The notes: generated by a model not told the origin, from the letters alone. DNA of 64,000 bases from Acidimicrobiia bacterium (GCA_020850945.1 JADZDR010000027.1:1-64000); one strand, 5' to 3'; numbered from the stretch's first letter, positions 1-8,635 are shown. Program-made: numbers and translations.

Positions 1-228
1 CTTCCCGCAGACGACACGTCGGTCGGGCTTGCCGTGGACCTCAAGCACCTCGCGCCGTCACCGGTCGGGAGTGAAGTCGAGGTCGAGGCCCGCCTCGATG
101 CCGTGGACGGGCGCAAGCTCACCTTTACCCTCCGCGTCTCGGAAGGGGACACCGAGATCGCACGCGGGCGGCACGTGCGGGTGATCGTGAACCGGGCGCA
201 GTTCCTCGAGCGCACGGGGGTGGGATGA
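1..228 (+). CDS. thioesterase, FlK-like hotdog fold (5' truncated)
   Basis: The reading frame is already open at base 1, so the N-terminus lies outside the window; 75 residues are visible. The pattern HLAPSPVGSEV followed by a beta-rich stretch and GRHVRVIVNRAQF matches the C-terminal half of small hotdog thioesterases of the fluoroacetyl-CoA thioesterase (FlK) type, which hydrolyse acyl-CoA. The stop codon overlaps the start of the MaoC-like gene (ATGA), so the two are probably co-translated. Substrate cannot be told; the family call rests on the motif and the hotdog-like pattern only. Confidence 0.65.
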   Translation, partial: LPADDTSVGLAVDLKHLAPSPVGSEVEVEARLDAVDGRKLTFTLRVSEGDTEIARGRHVRVIVNRAQFLERTGVG

Positions 229-1028
229 CCGAAGCCGGGGAATCGGCACTGCGGGGCGATCTCGCGAGCCTCGAAGTGGGCACGGACCTCGGCCTGTGGG
301 AAGTGGCGGTCCGCGAGGCCACGGCAACACGTCTCGCCACCGGGGTCGGCAGGTCTTACACCCCGGATGCCCCCGTGACTCCGGCTCTCGCCGGGAATCT
401 CGGCATCGGCTACTCGTTTCGCATCCTGCCCCGCAACATCCTCCACTCCGCCCAGACCATCCGCATAGCCGGCACGGTCGGCGTCGGGGACGAGTTGCAC
501 GTGCGGGGAAGGGTTGCGCGCATCACGAGACGTGGTGCCAGGGCTTTCGTGACGATCACAGCCCGCGTGGAGGTCCGAGATGCACTCGTGTGGTGGATCG
601 AGAGTGAGTCCTACGTGCCTGGCCTCGCGGCGGAGCACCTCGACGAATCGACATCCGGATTCCCGGTGGCCTCGACCGGCAACGAGACTGCAACCGACTC
701 CTGGACCCCGTCACGAGACCAGATGCGTGCCTTCTCGGGACCGGGAAACTTCCATTCCGACCCCGAGATCGCCCACTCGTTCGGTTACCCGCGACCGGTC
801 GTGCAGGGTATGCATGTCGCCGCACGTGCGATAGCGGCCGTCCCCTCCGTCGCCACGCCGGGCCGCGACCTCCACATGTGGTTCACAGGCCTGACCCTCG
901 AAGGCGAAACGCTCACATACAGCCTGCGCGGGGACCTCGACACCGCCGGTGCGGTCGTTGCGACAGGGCCCGACGGTGACCGCCGCATGCTCTTGACCTC
1001 GCACCCCACGGACGAAACCGCGTCCTGA
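225..1028 (+). CDS. MaoC-like double-hotdog protein
   Basis: 267 residues. The C-terminal half contains FSGPGNFHSDPE (169-181) and FGYPRPVVQG (187-195), aligning with the hydratase-2 motif of MaoC/PhaJ-type enoyl-CoA hydratases. The N-terminal half looks like a second, degenerate hotdog, giving the double-hotdog length. In hydratases the motif normally reads D-x-N-P-x-H; here His177 and Asn175 are present, but the position of the catalytic Asp is Pro and the loop is one residue shorter. It may therefore bind acyl-CoA without hydrating it, or use another acid. It overlaps the upstream thioesterase by 4 nt, which suggests an acyl-CoA related operon. Confidence 0.7.
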   Translation: MTEAGESALRGDLASLEVGTDLGLWEVAVREATATRLATGVGRSYTPDAPVTPALAGNLGIGYSFRILPRNILHSAQTIRIAGTVGVGDELHVRGRVARITRRGARAFVTITARVEVRDALVWWIESESYVPGLAAEHLDESTSGFPVASTGNETATDSWTPSRDQMRAFSGPGNFHSDPEIAHSFGYPRPVVQGMHVAARAIAAVPSVATPGRDLHMWFTGLTLEGETLTYSLRGDLDTAGAVVATGPDGDRRMLLTSHPTDETAS

Positions 1029-1075
1029 GCGACGCGGCACTCACGCCCGCCTCGGGCGCGACCGATACAGGGAAG

Positions 1076-1789
1076 ATGGCCGAACCACCGCCCGCACACC
1101 TCCTCGCGCCACCGGCCCCCGACCAGGCCCCCGCCCGGGCGCCCGAACATGTTCCCGAGATCCCTCCCTACGTCGAGATCTCATCGGGCCGCACGTCAGG
1201 GATGCAGCCGTTCACGCCGAAGCACGACCCGCCTGTGCGGATGGGGCGCGGGCTGTGGGCCTGTGGTGCACTCATCCTCGCGGTCGGGCTCATCGGGTTC
1301 GCATACCTCGTGTTCCACTTCCGTACGGACACGGCAGCAGCCTCCCATGTCCCGCTCCCCGGTACAGACCTCGTCGTCGACAAACCCGCGGGTTGGGCCC
1401 TGCAGGATCTGGGTGAGGCCCCCGACCTCGTCGGCCTGTTCCTGGACGACAGGGGCTCGGCGGCCCAGGGCCTGGTCTTCCACCGGGACGATGCCTCGAT
1501 CTTCGTGGTGCACGTGCCCAATGCAACCGGCATGCAGACAGTCCCTGAGCTGCCCGGAACCCTGGGTGAGCTCGCCGTCGAGGCACAACAGGTCGCCACC
1601 CACCCGCTCGGGTCCGGCCGTACCCTCGTCGTACAGGGTGAAACCGGTGGCGCCCACGTCGTGTCGGAGACCACGCTCCTCCTCGTTGCTGACAGGATCC
1701 TCGTCGTCGGTGTCCTCGCCCCCCGTGACCTCACGCCGGCCGAGCTGGCCAGAGCACGTGCGGTGACGGCGAGCCTGCGCCGGACTTGA
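1076..1789 (+). CDS. hypothetical membrane-anchored protein
   Basis: 237 residues of unknown function. Residues 1-55 are rich in Pro and Ala, then one transmembrane helix lies at about 59-81 (LWACGALILAVGLIGFAYLV), followed by a soluble domain of about 150 residues with alternating beta strands ending in a helix (PAELARARAVTASL). The topology suggests a cytoplasmic Pro-rich tail and an external domain. The domain layout recalls small actinobacterial anchored proteins of the LpqN/DUF type, but I recognise no diagnostic motif. It sits 47 nt after the MaoC-like gene and 54 nt before the thioredoxin-like gene, all on the plus strand. Confidence 0.6.
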   Translation: MAEPPPAHLLAPPAPDQAPARAPEHVPEIPPYVEISSGRTSGMQPFTPKHDPPVRMGRGLWACGALILAVGLIGFAYLVFHFRTDTAAASHVPLPGTDLVVDKPAGWALQDLGEAPDLVGLFLDDRGSAAQGLVFHRDDASIFVVHVPNATGMQTVPELPGTLGELAVEAQQVATHPLGSGRTLVVQGETGGAHVVSETTLLLVADRILVVGVLAPRDLTPAELARARAVTASLRRT

Positions 1790-1843
1790 ATCGACGAGGC
1801 ATCGGTACACTCCTCACGCGATTCTCGCCAGCCGGAGGTATCC

Positions 1844-2569
1844 GTGGATGTGACAGAGGCCGGCTTCCAGGCCGACGTGATCGACCGGTCGTACGAGACA
1901 CCCGTCGTCGTCGACTTCTGGGCGGCATGGTGCGGCCCGTGCCGTCAGCTCGGTCCCGCCCTCGAGCGGGTCATCGGCGAGACCGACGGCGGTGTCGTCC
2001 TCACCAAAGTCGACGTCGACAGTAACCAGGGGCTCGCCCGCGCCTACGGCGTCCAGGGCATCCCTGCCGTCAAGGCCTTCAAGGACGGTGAGATCGTGGC
2101 GGAGTTCACGGGCGCGATCCCCGAGGAGGGGGTGCGGCAGTTCGTGGCACAGCTCCGTCCCTCCGAGGCCGACCTCCTCGCCGCGAACGGCACGGAGGAA
2201 GACCTGCGGCGTGCTCTCGAGCTCGAGCCGCGTCATGAGGTTGCCGGCCTCACCCTCGCTGCACTCCTCGCGGACAGGGATGAGACGGCGGAGGCCCTGC
2301 AGCTCCTGAGGCGGCTCCGACCCACGGCCGAGGTGTCCCGCCACATCGCCGAGCTCGAGCTCGTGGAGTCGACGGAGTCCGACGACCCCGCCGCCCGCGC
2401 TCTCGCGGCAGGTGACCATGCGACTGCCCTTGCCACTTACCTCGACCGCGTGCGTGCCAGCCGGGACGAAGAGGCGCGCGAGGCGATGGTCCGGATCTTC
2501 ACCGCTCTCGGCGACGAGAACCCTCTTGTCGCAGAGTACAGACCGAAACTCGCATCTGCTCTCTTCTAA
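1844..2569 (+). CDS. thioredoxin-domain chaperone with TPR tail (CnoX/YbbN-like)
   Basis: 241 residues, GTG start. The N-terminal thioredoxin fold carries FWAAWCGPCRQ (Cys30 and Cys33) and the cis-proline region GIPAVKAF. From about residue 110 the protein is helical with TPR-like repeats (ADLLAANGTEEDLRRALE, then LAAGDHATALATYLDRV). This layout is that of CnoX/YbbN-type proteins, which act as holdases protecting proteins from oxidation; unlike E. coli CnoX (SxxC) this one keeps a full CxxC and could have redox activity. It is separate from the plain thioredoxin at 8781. Confidence 0.85.
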   Translation: MDVTEAGFQADVIDRSYETPVVVDFWAAWCGPCRQLGPALERVIGETDGGVVLTKVDVDSNQGLARAYGVQGIPAVKAFKDGEIVAEFTGAIPEEGVRQFVAQLRPSEADLLAANGTEEDLRRALELEPRHEVAGLTLAALLADRDETAEALQLLRRLRPTAEVSRHIAELELVESTESDDPAARALAAGDHATALATYLDRVRASRDEEAREAMVRIFTALGDENPLVAEYRPKLASALF

Positions 2570-2570
2570 T

Positions 2571-2613
2571 TATCTGTAACCCTTTGCAGATGTTCCCAGT
2601 CGAATATCTGTAA
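2571..2613. repeat. AT-rich direct repeat TATCTGTAA x2
   Basis: TATCTGTAA occurs at 2571-2579 and again at 2605-2613, with the partly inverted GCAGAT at 2586-2591 between them. The block is markedly AT-rich against its surroundings and lies just upstream of the small membrane protein gene. It may be a binding site or promoter element; no clear -35/-10 pair was found. Confidence 0.5.
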
Positions 2614-2632
2614 ATGTCATGAGGAGGTACCC

Positions 2633-2959
2633 ATGTACGTCTTTGCTGTCCTGCTCCTCATCGGCCTGGTCATCGCCAAGATCGTCGATCTCGGCAAGGA
2701 CTGGGACCTTCCCGGGTGGTTCCGTCTCGGAGCTGCCCTCGTGCTCGGACTCGTAGCCGCCTACGCGTTCGATTTCGACATGTTCGCAGCGTGGGGTCTC
2801 TCCCTGCGCGGCAGCATGGGCACATTCGCCACCGGCCTTGTGTTCGGGGCGATGGCATCTGCCTGGCACGAGTTCCTCGACCTCGTGGCCGGAATCGAGC
2901 GCAAGACGACCGACGAGGCTCTGCAGATGGAGATGAAGGCCGGCCCCAAGGCCGCATGA
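2633..2959 (+). CDS. small membrane protein, unknown function
   Basis: 108 residues with a strong GAGGAGG ribosome binding site 6 nt before the ATG. Three hydrophobic segments are visible at about 2-16, 31-46 and 61-76, followed by an acidic/basic amphipathic tail (HEFLDLVAGIERKTTDEALQ). The size and topology resemble small holin-like or stress-related membrane proteins, but I recognise no family. It stands alone, downstream of an AT-rich repeat block and upstream of a hairpin-rich gap. Confidence 0.7.
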   Translation: MYVFAVLLLIGLVIAKIVDLGKDWDLPGWFRLGAALVLGLVAAYAFDFDMFAAWGLSLRGSMGTFATGLVFGAMASAWHEFLDLVAGIERKTTDEALQMEMKAGPKAA

Positions 2960-2968
2960 GGTTGGGTT

Positions 2969-2990
2969 CACTCCGCCGATGAGCGGAGTG
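2969..2990. terminator. hairpin with 8-bp arms after small membrane gene
   Basis: CACTCCGC and GCGGAGTG pair around the loop CGATGA, 9 nt after the stop codon of the upstream gene. There is no U-run, as is common for actinobacterial terminators. It probably ends the plus-strand transcript. Confidence 0.5.
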
Positions 2991-3012
2991 GTGAAGTCCC
3001 CGACTCGAGGCG

Positions 3013-3062
3013 GGGGTTCCGAGGCCCGTGGCACTGTAGCCGCCAGACTCCCTCGGAACCCC
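3013..3062. repeat. inverted repeat, 12-bp perfect arms, 26-nt loop
   Basis: GGGGTTCCGAGG (3013-3024) is repeated in inverse orientation as CCTCGGAACCCC (3051-3062). It abuts the loopless palindrome that starts at 3066. Together they could form a branched structure in RNA from either strand. Confidence 0.6.
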
Positions 3063-3065
3063 TGC

Positions 3066-3111
3066 CGTTGGGTGCGGTTTGTTGCGCTGGCGCAACAAAC
3101 CGCACCCAACG
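3066..3111. terminator. perfect 46-nt palindrome (22-bp arms, 2-nt centre)
   Basis: Positions 3066-3087 are the exact reverse complement of 3090-3111, with TG at the centre. There is no U-tract. It lies between convergent genes, so it would work as a bidirectional I-shaped terminator hairpin. Two other intergenic palindromes of almost the same length occur at 26556-26601 and 32498-32544, with unrelated sequence. Confidence 0.7.
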
Positions 3112-3278
3112 AGCTCGACGAGGGCTTCCAGGGCAGCCTGGCATGCGAGCATCGCCTCGTGCAGACCGCGGATCTCGGCTACGCAAGCACTCCCTCGGGA
3201 GGATTCGCTTCAGCAGAGTCCAATGGGCGAGGGCGATGTGGTCGATCAGACTTCAGCCACTCGAACGCAGGTCCGGCA

Positions 3279-4358
3279 TTACAACCCGAGACGTGCCGCG
3301 ACCACCTCGAGGTCGGCCGACGCGCTGTCGGGGAGCTCGATCTCCTGCACGACGCGGTCCGGATCCTTGAGACCGTGCCCGGTCAGCGTTGCGACCACCA
3401 CTGCCCCCGCCGGAACCTCCCCCGCCTCCGCCTTCTTGAGGAGGAGTGCGACCCCGGCGGCAGACGCGGGCTCGCAGAAGACACCCTCCGTCGACGCAAG
3501 CAGACGATACGCGGCGAGGATCTCGGCATCGGTCACGGCCTCGATCGTGCCACCCGAGGCATCCCGGGCATCGACCGCACCCTGCCACGACGCCGGATTC
3601 CCGATGCGGATCGCCGTCGCGATCGTCTGCGGGCGCTCGACCCGCTCCCCGCGCACGATCGGAGCGGCGCCCGCCGCCTGCGCACCCCACATCCTGGGGC
3701 GTGCATCGATGCCGTACAGCTCGGTCGCCTCCGTGTAACCGAGCCAGGCCGCCGTGATGTTCCCGGCATTGCCCACAGGAAGGCAGTGGATGTCAGGCGC
3801 CCGCCCCCCGAGCTGCTCGATGATCTCGAACGCGACGGTCTTCTGGCCCTCGATGCGCAGCGGGTTCACGGAGTTGACGAGGGTGGCATCGCCACGTGCC
3901 GCGAGACCGCGCACGATGCCGAGGGCATCGTCGAAGTTCCCGTCGATAGGGATGACGGTCGCGCCGTGGATGAGCGCCTGCGCGAGCTTGCCGAGCGCGA
4001 TCTGGCCGTCGGGGATCACGACGCCGCAACGCAGACCCGCCCGCGCGGCATAGGCAGCGGCACTCGCCGACGTGTTGCCTGTCGAGGCGCACACAAGCGC
4101 CTTCGATCCCGCCGCGAGCGCCCCCGACACGGCGACGCACATGCCCCTGTCCTTGAAGGAACCGGTCGGGTTCATGCCTTCGAACTTGAGGTGCACGTCG
4201 GCCCCGATCCGAGCCGCGATCGACGGTGCCGGTATGAGCGGCGTGTTTCCCTCGAGCAGCGTGACAGCCGGCGCGTCCGCCGGGAGGCCGAGCCGTTCCC
4301 GGAAGGTTTCGACCACGCCCCTCCACACCGCCCGGGGTTCCGGGATTGCGGGACCCAC
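3279..4358 (-). CDS. thrC: threonine synthase
   Basis: 359 residues, GTG start. It converts O-phosphohomoserine to threonine with PLP. The PLP lysine is Lys69 in GSFKDRGM; the phosphate-binding region includes [20 protein letters not shown] (about 90-110), and [15 protein letters not shown] (about 197) is typical of the short, type-2 threonine synthases. It starts 5 nt after hom ends and is the last gene of the minus-strand operon lysA-lipoprotein-hom-thrC. No homoserine kinase gene follows inside the window. Downstream are the stacked hairpins. Confidence 0.95.
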   Translation of the reverse strand: MGPAIPEPRAVWRGVVETFRERLGLPADAPAVTLLEGNTPLIPAPSIAARIGADVHLKFEGMNPTGSFKDRGMCVAVSGALAAGSKALVCASTGNTSASAAAYAARAGLRCGVVIPDGQIALGKLAQALIHGATVIPIDGNFDDALGIVRGLAARGDATLVNSVNPLRIEGQKTVAFEIIEQLGGRAPDIHCLPVGNAGNITAAWLGYTEATELYGIDARPRMWGAQAAGAAPIVRGERVERPQTIATAIRIGNPASWQGAVDARDASGGTIEAVTDAEILAAYRLLASTEGVFCEPASAAGVALLLKKAEAGEVPAGAVVVATLTGHGLKDPDRVVQEIELPDSASADLEVVAARLGL

Positions 4359-4363
4359 GCGAG

Positions 4364-5653
4364 TCAGCCCTCGTCCTCGCCGAGAACCCTGAGAACGGCA
4401 GCAACCTCCTCCACGGGCTCGAGCCCGCGCAACTCACGCAGGGTCGCCTGCATCGCAGCCTCCTCACAGGGGTGGGTGATGAGGACGATCTCGGCATCAG
4501 CCTCCCGTCCCTCCTGGATGACGGTCTTGATCGAGATGCCGTGCCCACCGAACACGCCCGCGATCGTGGCGAGGACACCGGGCTCGTCCATCACCTCGAG
4601 GCGCACGTAGAACTCGTTCGAGATCGACATCATGTCCGTGACCGGATGCACTTCGGCCCGGGCGACATGGGGGCCTCGCGCCCCCTGCACGAGGTTGCGG
4701 GCGGCATCGACGACATCACCCACGACCGCGATCGCCGTCGGTCCACCTCCAGCGCCTGCCCCGTAGAACATCTGCTCGCCGGCCGACACCCCTTCGACGA
4801 AGACCGCGTTCATGCTCAGGCGGACGCCGGCGAGGGGGTGTGTGGCGGGGAGCATTGCGGGATGCACTCGCACGGAGACAGCATCGGCGTCGGCGAACTC
4901 ACAAACGGCAAGGAGCTTCACGACGTAGCCGAGACGAGAAGCCATCCCGATGTCCCGCCCGCGCACCGCCCGGATCCCCTCGGTGTGGACATCGTCGGCA
5001 TGCACATGCGTGCCGAACGCCAACGAAGCGAGGATCGCCGCCTTCTGGGCGGCATCGTGACCGTCCACATCCGCGCTCGGATCTGCCTCGGCATAGCCGA
5101 GGTGCTGCGCATCGGCAAGGATCTCGTCGAAGCTGCCGCCCTCCTCGGTCATCCGTGTGAGGATGTAGTTGGTCGTGCCGTTGACTATGCCGATGACACG
5201 GCGGATGTCCTCACCGGCCAGCGACTCCGTGATCGGCCGGATGAGGGGGATGCCACCTCCGACCGCCGCTTCGAAGAGGAGATCGACGTTCGCCCGCTCG
5301 GCAACGTCGAGGAGGCTCCCCCCTCGCTTCGCGATGAGCTCCTTGTTCGCCGTCACGACGGGTTTGCCGGACTCGAGGGCGGCCGCCACGAGCTCCTCGG
5401 TGGGTTCGAGTCCTCCCATGACCTCCACCACGACGTCGATGTCGGGATCCTCGACAACCGCCTTCGCGTCGGCCGTGAAGAGGGCAGGGTCGAGACCCCG
5501 ATCCCGGGCCGGATCCCGCACCGCGATCGCGGCGACGGCGAGATCGATGCCTGTGTAGCGGTGGATGGCCTCGGCACGCTCCACGAGGATGCGGACTGCT
5601 TCCGCGCCGACTGTCCCGCAACCGAGGAAACCGACTCTGACCTGCTGCTCCAA
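4364..5653 (-). CDS. hom: homoserine dehydrogenase with ACT domain
   Basis: NAD(P)-dependent reduction of aspartate semialdehyde to homoserine. The Rossmann motif [14 protein letters not shown] lies at the N-terminus, the substrate region [24 protein letters not shown] (given in part) is in the middle, and a C-terminal ACT domain ([20 protein letters not shown]) would carry threonine feedback. Start is uncertain: TTG at 5653 gives the family-typical short lead and lies directly after the upstream stop, while in-frame GTG codons at 5692 and 5686 would overlap the lipoprotein gene. About 429 residues with the TTG start. Confidence 0.93.
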   Translation of the reverse strand: MEQQVRVGFLGCGTVGAEAVRILVERAEAIHRYTGIDLAVAAIAVRDPARDRGLDPALFTADAKAVVEDPDIDVVVEVMGGLEPTEELVAAALESGKPVVTANKELIAKRGGSLLDVAERANVDLLFEAAVGGGIPLIRPITESLAGEDIRRVIGIVNGTTNYILTRMTEEGGSFDEILADAQHLGYAEADPSADVDGHDAAQKAAILASLAFGTHVHADDVHTEGIRAVRGRDIGMASRLGYVVKLLAVCEFADADAVSVRVHPAMLPATHPLAGVRLSMNAVFVEGVSAGEQMFYGAGAGGGPTAIAVVGDVVDAARNLVQGARGPHVARAEVHPVTDMMSISNEFYVRLEVMDEPGVLATIAGVFGGHGISIKTVIQEGREADAEIVLITHPCEEAAMQATLRELRGLEPVEEVAAVLRVLGEDEG

Positions 5654-5657
5654 CTCG

Positions 5658-6659
5658 TCACCCGGCCAGCTCGACGAAAAAGGCACCGCCACCGGCCAGG
5701 AGGGTACCGCGCACGGTCCCCTCCTCCGCCTTCCAGGCCCGCACCGAGAACTCGGTGCCGGCCAGAGTGCTCTTCATCTGGAAGAGCCAGGCGTCCCCTG
5801 TCAACACGTACTCCCCGGTGGCCACTCCCGCACCACCCGCTGCGACAAGGGAGACATCGCCCGTGTCCGTCGTCTCCCAGCTCGAGGAACCGATCGCGGC
5901 GAGGGCAGCCGCGGCTGTGTCGCTGGGAGCCGGATCGACGCCCCCCACGCCCGCCACACCGACGGGCCGTTCTGGCCGGACCGGTGCGGGACCGGTCCGA
6001 TCCAGGGTCACGCTCCCCTCGATCACGCAGGTGGCGCCGGCCTCGCCCGGATCGCCGAGCCAGCGGGGCAGGGCGGGCGACTCGCGCCAACTCAGCGAAT
6101 ACTCGGCCGGTGCCGACGCGGTCGATGCGGCAGCGACCTCGCGGGGGATCTTCACGTCGAGGTCGACCACGCGGTCGCCTATCCCGACGATGAGGGCACC
6201 CGCGAAGAACCTGTCGTCCCGCCCCCGCGTCACACCGCCTGCCCAGGGAAGGGACTGCGTGGGATCGAGTCCGGCGCCCATGACAGCCGACGTGCCGAGC
6301 GGGTCCGACTGCAGGAGGAGCGACTCGAGGAACGGACCGGCCTGTGCCGCCGTGGCGGCATCGATCCCGACGCCCATGGTCTCCTCCCCTTCCATGTTGA
6401 AGGGGTCCCGCAGGAAGTCCGCAGGGTCCTCGACCGGTTTCTGTTCGCACTCGGCGAGGTCGACACCCACACCGGACAGCCGGAACGTGCCGCCACCGGC
6501 CAGGATCCCGTCCGCGGGCGGTTCCGCGGCCTGCGAGACCCCCGTGTCCGGCGGGCCGGAGATCCGGTCCCCGCCGGGGGTCGAGGAGATCGCGCACGCG
6601 GCCAGTACCAGGGGTGCGACCATGCAGACTGAACCTGTGAGGAGGCGGGAGCGTGGCAA
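5658..6659 (-). CDS. lipoprotein of unknown function
   Basis: 333 residues with a lipoprotein signal peptide (basic RSRLLTG, hydrophobic core, lipobox LAAC at about 18-21). The mature part is Gly/Pro/Asp rich with beta-strand patterns (VVDLDVKIPRE, YVLTGDAWLFQMKSTLAGTEF). No enzyme motif was recognised. It is wedged between lysA (3-nt gap) and hom (nearly overlapping), so it is expressed with lysine/threonine biosynthesis, an unusual position for a lipoprotein. Its role in that operon is unknown. Confidence 0.75.
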   Translation of the reverse strand: MPRSRLLTGSVCMVAPLVLAACAISSTPGGDRISGPPDTGVSQAAEPPADGILAGGGTFRLSGVGVDLAECEQKPVEDPADFLRDPFNMEGEETMGVGIDAATAAQAGPFLESLLLQSDPLGTSAVMGAGLDPTQSLPWAGGVTRGRDDRFFAGALIVGIGDRVVDLDVKIPREVAAASTASAPAEYSLSWRESPALPRWLGDPGEAGATCVIEGSVTLDRTGPAPVRPERPVGVAGVGGVDPAPSDTAAAALAAIGSSSWETTDTGDVSLVAAGGAGVATGEYVLTGDAWLFQMKSTLAGTEFSVRAWKAEEGTVRGTLLAGGGAFFVELAG

Positions 6660-6662
6660 GGG

Positions 6663-7997
6663 TCAGGCCTCCATGAGGCGCAACAGGTCGTCCACGGTCT
6701 CGCGGCGCACGACCTCCCGCGCGTTCCCGTCGCCCACGAAGACGACGGCCGGGCGGGCGAGCATGTTGTAGTTGTTCGCCATCGTCCAACCGTATGCCCC
6801 CGTGGCCGGAGTCACGAGGATGTCACCACGCGACACGCTGCGGGGCAGGCGTGTGCCCTCTGCGATGACGTCGCCGCTCTCGCAATGCTTGCCGACGACA
6901 TCCACGACGGCATCCCGGGGCGCGGCCGGGTCGTCGGCGAGGAGCGTCTCGTACGCCGCTCCGTACAGGGCGGGCCGCATGTTGTCGCTCATGCCGCCGT
7001 CCACGGCAACGTACCGGCGTCCCGCCGACTCCTTCACGACTCCTACGGTGTAGAGCGTTGCACCGGCTCGACCCACGAGGGAACGTCCCGGCTCGACGAG
7101 GAGACGTAGCCCGTCGAGGCCCGCCGCGGCGGCGTGGTCCGCCACGCTCGCCCCCAACGTGCGGGCGAGATCAGCCACAGGGACGGGAGTCTGGTCGGGA
7201 CGGTAGGCGATGCCCAGGCCCCCCCCGAGGTCGATCTCCGAGAGCCGCGTGCCGTGACGCCGCGCTGCCTCGGCCGCGAACCCCAGAGCGGCGGCAGCCG
7301 TCTCGACGTACCCGGTCACGTCGAAGATCTGACTTCCGATGTGGGCATGCACCCCGACGAGATCGAGTTCGGGTGTCCGCGATATCGCCTCCACGGCTGC
7401 GAGGGCCTGTCCGTCGGCCATGCCGAGTCCGAACTTCGAGTCCTCCTGCCCGGTCCGTATGAAAGCGTGCGTGTCGACTTCGATTCCTGGTGTGAGCCGG
7501 AGGTACACGGGCTGGGGTGCCGCCCCCCGGGCCCGGGCGGCCGCGGTGAGGCGGCCGACTTCGTCGAGGGAGTCGATGACGATCCTGCCCACGCCGAGAT
7601 CGAGGGCTGCTTCGAGCTCGGCGTCGGACTTGTTGTTGCCGTGCACGATGAGCGTGGCCGGATCGACGCCGGCACGGCGCGCCACCTCGAGCTCCCCGCG
7701 GGTCGAGACGTCGATCCAGAGCCCGGTCTCCGCCATGAGGCGCACGACCGCCACGATCGGACATGCCTTGGAGGCGTACACGACCTGGCCGTCGACGGGC
7801 AGTCCGGAGAAGGCCGCCCGGTACTCCCGCGCCCGCACGCGCATGTCGTCCACGTCGTACACGTACAGAGGTGTCCCGAACTCGTGGGCAATCGCGACGA
7901 GATCACATCCCCCGACCTCGAGATGACCCGACGAACCGACCGTGGCGGAGGTTGGCAGGACACGGGCGAGGCCGTCCGGCAGGAGCGAAGCCGTCAT
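6663..7997 (-). CDS. lysA: diaminopimelate decarboxylase
   Basis: 444 residues. It performs the last step of lysine synthesis, decarboxylating meso-diaminopimelate with PLP. The PLP lysine is Lys77 in VVYASKAC; the Gly-rich phosphate loop DLGGGLGIAYRPDQ and the substrate-binding VEPGRSLVG are present, as is GKHCESGDV with the active-site Cys supplied across the dimer. The frame runs open far upstream, but homology starts at the ATG at 7997, 53 nt after the response regulator. It is the first gene of the lysA-lipoprotein-hom-thrC operon. Confidence 0.95.
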   Translation of the reverse strand: MTASLLPDGLARVLPTSATVGSSGHLEVGGCDLVAIAHEFGTPLYVYDVDDMRVRAREYRAAFSGLPVDGQVVYASKACPIVAVVRLMAETGLWIDVSTRGELEVARRAGVDPATLIVHGNNKSDAELEAALDLGVGRIVIDSLDEVGRLTAAARARGAAPQPVYLRLTPGIEVDTHAFIRTGQEDSKFGLGMADGQALAAVEAISRTPELDLVGVHAHIGSQIFDVTGYVETAAAALGFAAEAARRHGTRLSEIDLGGGLGIAYRPDQTPVPVADLARTLGASVADHAAAAGLDGLRLLVEPGRSLVGRAGATLYTVGVVKESAGRRYVAVDGGMSDNMRPALYGAAYETLLADDPAAPRDAVVDVVGKHCESGDVIAEGTRLPRSVSRGDILVTPATGAYGWTMANNYNMLARPAVVFVGDGNAREVVRRETVDDLLRLMEA

Positions 7998-8050
7998 GTG
8001 CGGGAACGGTACCTGTCGCGGGGAACGGGGCGGTATCCGGATTCGGCCGC

Positions 8051-8419
8051 TCACACGTGCTGGAGGAGACCCTGGATGGACTCGACGAGCTCGAGCGGTT
8101 CGAACGGCTTGGTCATGTAGCGATCGGCACCCGCCGCCATGCCGATCTCGATGTCCCGCGCCTGGGCTTTCGCCGAGAGGAGGATGACGGGTGTCGCCGC
8201 CGACGCCTCGTCCGCCTTCACCGCCCTGCAGACGTCTACGCCGTCGAGCATGGGCATCATGATGTCGAGCACCGCAAGGTCGCATGCGCCCGCCCGAATC
8301 TCGTCCAGGGCGGCGGCTCCGTCCGTCACGGCGGTCACCTCGAACCCCTCGAGCTCGAGGGTGAGCTGGATGAGCTTGAGCACACCCGGGTCGTCGTCGG
8401 CTACGAGAATGCGTGCCAC
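8051..8419 (-). CDS. single-domain response regulator (CheY-like)
   Basis: 122 residues, only a receiver domain. The acidic pocket is VADDDPG, the phosphoacceptor is Asp52 in LAVLDIMMPMLDG, and the conserved Lys104 is in YMTKPFEP. GTG start at 8419 chosen because the receiver fold begins right there (VARILVADDD); the longer open frame upstream is not homologous. There is no output domain and no kinase beside it, so it probably works through protein contact. It lies 53 nt upstream of lysA and may share its transcript. Confidence 0.9.
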   Translation of the reverse strand: MARILVADDDPGVLKLIQLTLELEGFEVTAVTDGAAALDEIRAGACDLAVLDIMMPMLDGVDVCRAVKADEASAATPVILLSAKAQARDIEIGMAAGADRYMTKPFEPLELVESIQGLLQHV

Positions 8420-8620
8420 GTCCGTTCCTGCTCCTGCCGGCTGATGTGACCGGCCCGTCACTCGCTTGATCCGGCTCGAGCCGGAATCCCTCCCCTCGAC
8501 ACGTCTCTCCCATCGGCGGGAAGGGGGGCGACATGAACCGTTCGCCCAGACTATCCGGGTGCCGACCACCCCGATCCCGGCCCGCGCGCGTGCACATTCG
8601 CGGCCGGAGCGGGGTCTATC

Positions 8621-8626
8621 TACTAT
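8621..8626 (+). promoter_or_regulatory. -10 element TACTAT of tRNA-Arg
   Basis: TACTAT ends 9 nt before the first base of the tRNA, the right distance for a -10 hexamer of a directly started tRNA. No good -35 hexamer was found. Confidence 0.4.
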
Positions 8627-8635
8627 TGGGCGCCC

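Larger units (their letters stand above)
2960..3278. other. 319-nt gap between convergent genes, hairpin-rich, no supported gene
   Basis: The gap separates the small membrane gene (+) from thrC (-). Three inverted repeats follow one another: 2969-2990, 3013-3062 and 3066-3111. The remainder (3112-3278) has no convincing reading frame. A minus-strand stretch near 3100-3190 would read as a plausible amphipathic helix (AEIRGLHEAMLACQAALEAL), possibly a gene remnant, but it lacks a start and continues through the palindrome. Confidence 0.6.

Noticed and set aside
3100-3190. Remnant of a DUF222/HNH-type protein on the minus strand
   Set aside because: A 20-residue helix-like stretch is too short and lacks any diagnostic motif.
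4346-6193. A 615-codon plus-strand open frame antisense to hom and the lipoprotein gene
   Set aside because: It mirrors the codon structure of the minus-strand genes, has no homology and no ribosome binding site; typical shadow frame in GC-rich DNA.
6663-8597. Fusion of lysA with the response regulator region as a 644-residue protein
   Set aside because: Residues before the ATG at 7997 show a wrong-frame Arg/Gly-rich pattern; the response regulator is encoded there in another frame.
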